64,000 nucleotides of DNA from Pseudomonas sp. WJP1 (GTDB lineage Bacteria; Pseudomonadota; Gammaproteobacteria; Pseudomonadales; Pseudomonadaceae): assembly GCF_028471945.1 (NCBI RefSeq), contig NZ_CP110128.1:3584501-3648500 (forward strand), read 5' to 3'. Every line of letters begins with the position of its first letter. Within the stretch, counting starts at the first letter, position 1. This document shows positions 62,907-64,000 of this stretch, piece after piece. The notes beneath the pieces are model-generated. The model did no database searches and was not told the origin of the DNA. It worked only from the letters and a program-made list of their open reading frames with translations. A program made the position numbers and the translations under genes.

Positions 62907-63680
62907 ATGAGCGAGTCCGTTTCTTTTGAACTCAAGGGCCAGGTGGGCTGGATCACCCTGACCCGCCCGAAGGCCATGAATGCCCTTAACCGCGAAATGC
63001 TGGAGGCCATGACCGCCCGGCTGAACGCCTGGGAAAATGACGATCAGGTCCGTGTGGTGGCCCTGACCGCCACCGGCCCGGCGTTCTGCGCCGGCGCCGA
63101 CCTCAAGGCCGGCGGCACGCCGCAGCCTGGCGAGAAAGACCTGCTGGACACCATCGTCACCTTCTTCGACGCGCTGCGGGCTTTTCCCAAGCCAGTGATT
63201 GCCGCCGTCAACGGCATGGCCCTGGCCGGTGGCCTGGAAACCGTGCTGTGCTGCGATCTGGTGATCGCCGCACAAAGCGCTCGTTTCGGTGATGCCCACT
63301 CCAATTTCGGGGTGTTTCCCGGAGGCGGCGGCGCGGCCGTATTGCCACGCAAGATCCCGGAGAACATCGCCAAGTACATGCTGTTCACCGGTGACGCCCT
63401 GCCTGCCCAGGACATGAAGCTTTACGGCCTGGTCAGTGAAGTGGTCGCCGATGCCGAACTGGTCGAACGCGTCCAGGCACTGGGCGACAAACTGGCGCAG
63501 AAAAGCCCGCTGGTGCTGCGCAAGATGAAAAAAGTGGCTGATGAGGCCGGTGACAAGTCCCGCGCCGACGCCCTGCGCCAGGAACTGCTGGAACTGCGTG
63601 ACCACCAGCGCTCCTACGACATGGCCGAAGGCGTGCGCGCCTTCGCCGAGAAGCGCAAACCGGATTTCAAGGGTTATTGA
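62907..63680 (+). CDS. Enoyl-CoA hydratase/isomerase-family protein
   Basis: A 257-residue crotonase-fold protein. Oxyanion-hole segments are GPAFCAGADLKAGG and NGMALAGGLETVLCCD; the first catalytic glutamate is kept in GGLET, while the second (QPE in classical hydratases) is replaced in FGDAHSNFG. It may hydrate a 2-enoyl-CoA with altered mechanism or act as hydrolase or isomerase. GGAG directly precedes the ATG, with GAGG at better spacing. It is divergent from the MalT-type regulator and 42 bp before a thiolase gene. Confidence 0.85.
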   Translation: MSESVSFELKGQVGWITLTRPKAMNALNREMLEAMTARLNAWENDDQVRVVALTATGPAFCAGADLKAGGTPQPGEKDLLDTIVTFFDALRAFPKPVIAAVNGMALAGGLETVLCCDLVIAAQSARFGDAHSNFGVFPGGGGAAVLPRKIPENIAKYMLFTGDALPAQDMKLYGLVSEVVADAELVERVQALGDKLAQKSPLVLRKMKKVADEAGDKSRADALRQELLELRDHQRSYDMAEGVRAFAEKRKPDFKGY

Positions 63681-63722
63681 GTCAAGCGCCCTGCCCCTTT
63701 TTCTCAACTATTCGAGGCACCG

Positions 63723-64000
63723 ATGGAAAACGTATACATCGTCGGCGTCGGCATGACCGCCTTCGGCCGTCACACCGACAAGACCATCAAGCAGCTCACC
63801 GCCTGGGCGGTGGAAGACGCCCTGAAAGACGCAGAATGCGACCGCAAGTGGATTCAGGTCGGCTTCTTCGGCAACTGCACCCAGGGCCACTTCGATGGCC
63901 AGCACATGATCCGTGGCCAGGTGGCACTGCTGCCGCTGGGCCTGGACAGCATCCCGATCTTCAACATTGAAGGCGCCTGCGCCTCGTCCAGCCATGCTTT
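63723..64000 (+). CDS. Thiolase-family protein, SCP-x type, cut by window edge
   Basis: Only the first 92 codons are in the window. It begins MENVYIVGVGMTAFGRHTDK, typical of SCP-x-type thiolases, and reaches the cysteine of FNIEGACASSSHA, the acyl-accepting residue. It follows the crotonase by 42 bp on the plus strand, so the two are probably co-transcribed, and resembles the thiolase at 56579-57766 in type. Confidence 0.85.
   Translation, partial: MENVYIVGVGMTAFGRHTDKTIKQLTAWAVEDALKDAECDRKWIQVGFFGNCTQGHFDGQHMIRGQVALLPLGLDSIPIFNIEGACASSSHA

Overview
The window looks like a piece of a Pseudomonas chromosome, probably from the P. fluorescens complex. The evidence is the GC-rich coding bias, REP/REPIN repeats of the GGAGCGAG...GCTCGC type, an IS1111-type insertion, and typical Pseudomonas families (NahR/NahG-like, WS/DGAT, DUF1329, MalT-type LuxR). 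No rRNA, tRNA, CRISPR array, phage or conjugation genes were seen. Almost everything is catabolic: uptake systems, oxidoreductases and their regulators.

Region 1 (1-9.7 kb, minus strand). A D-amino-acid-type PLP enzyme (cut by the window edge) and an M20 deacylase form one unit. Upstream of it lies an operon with a betaine-type ABC transporter (binding protein, ATPase, fused double permease), a choline-dehydrogenase-like GMC flavoenzyme and an aldehyde dehydrogenase, closed by an intrinsic terminator at about 2.45 kb. The logic is import, then alcohol to aldehyde to acid.

Region 2 (10-26 kb). A minus-strand operon encodes a Gfo/Idh/MocA dehydrogenase, a GH3 protein without the usual acid/base residue, a TIM-barrel epimerase-like protein and a second GMC enzyme. 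A divergent XRE-type regulator follows. Next come an orphan tatA and an unusual two-domain thiamine-diphosphate enzyme, facing a polyamine-type ABC transporter whose binding protein carries a Tat signal. A third GMC enzyme and a HisD/HpsN-like dehydrogenase complete the region. A repeated element, read on the coding strand as TGCGTC-N4-TGCGTC, lies upstream of several of these units and probably ties them into one regulon.

Region 3 (26-34.4 kb). A ThuA-like protein, a full-length IolD-like ThDP enzyme, a fourth GMC enzyme, a LacI-family repressor and two MFS sugar-type transporters. Four copies of the palindrome GTTATACGTATAAC mark the probable LacI regulon. Regions 2 and 3 together suggest oxidation of a polyol, sugar or glycoside-like compound, but the substrate cannot be read from the sequence.

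Region 4 (34.4-44 kb). A GH13 enzyme, a decayed LysR gene, an Lrp/LysE exporter pair with a 14-codon leader, an alpha/beta hydrolase, and a salicylate-type module (NahG-like hydroxylase, AAHS transporter, divergent NahR-like regulator with NahR-type boxes), then a DJ-1/PfpI protein.

Region 5 (44-64 kb). An acyl-CoA module: WS/DGAT, thioesterase, outer-membrane channel, acyl-CoA synthetase, DUF1329 protein, MaoC hydratase, three acyl-CoA dehydrogenases, two SCP-x-type thiolases, two crotonases and a MalT-type LuxR regulator. It is interrupted by a large palindromic repeat at 49.75-51.94 kb into which an IS1111-type element has inserted. The enzyme set fits beta-oxidation of a branched, cyclic or otherwise unusual acid.
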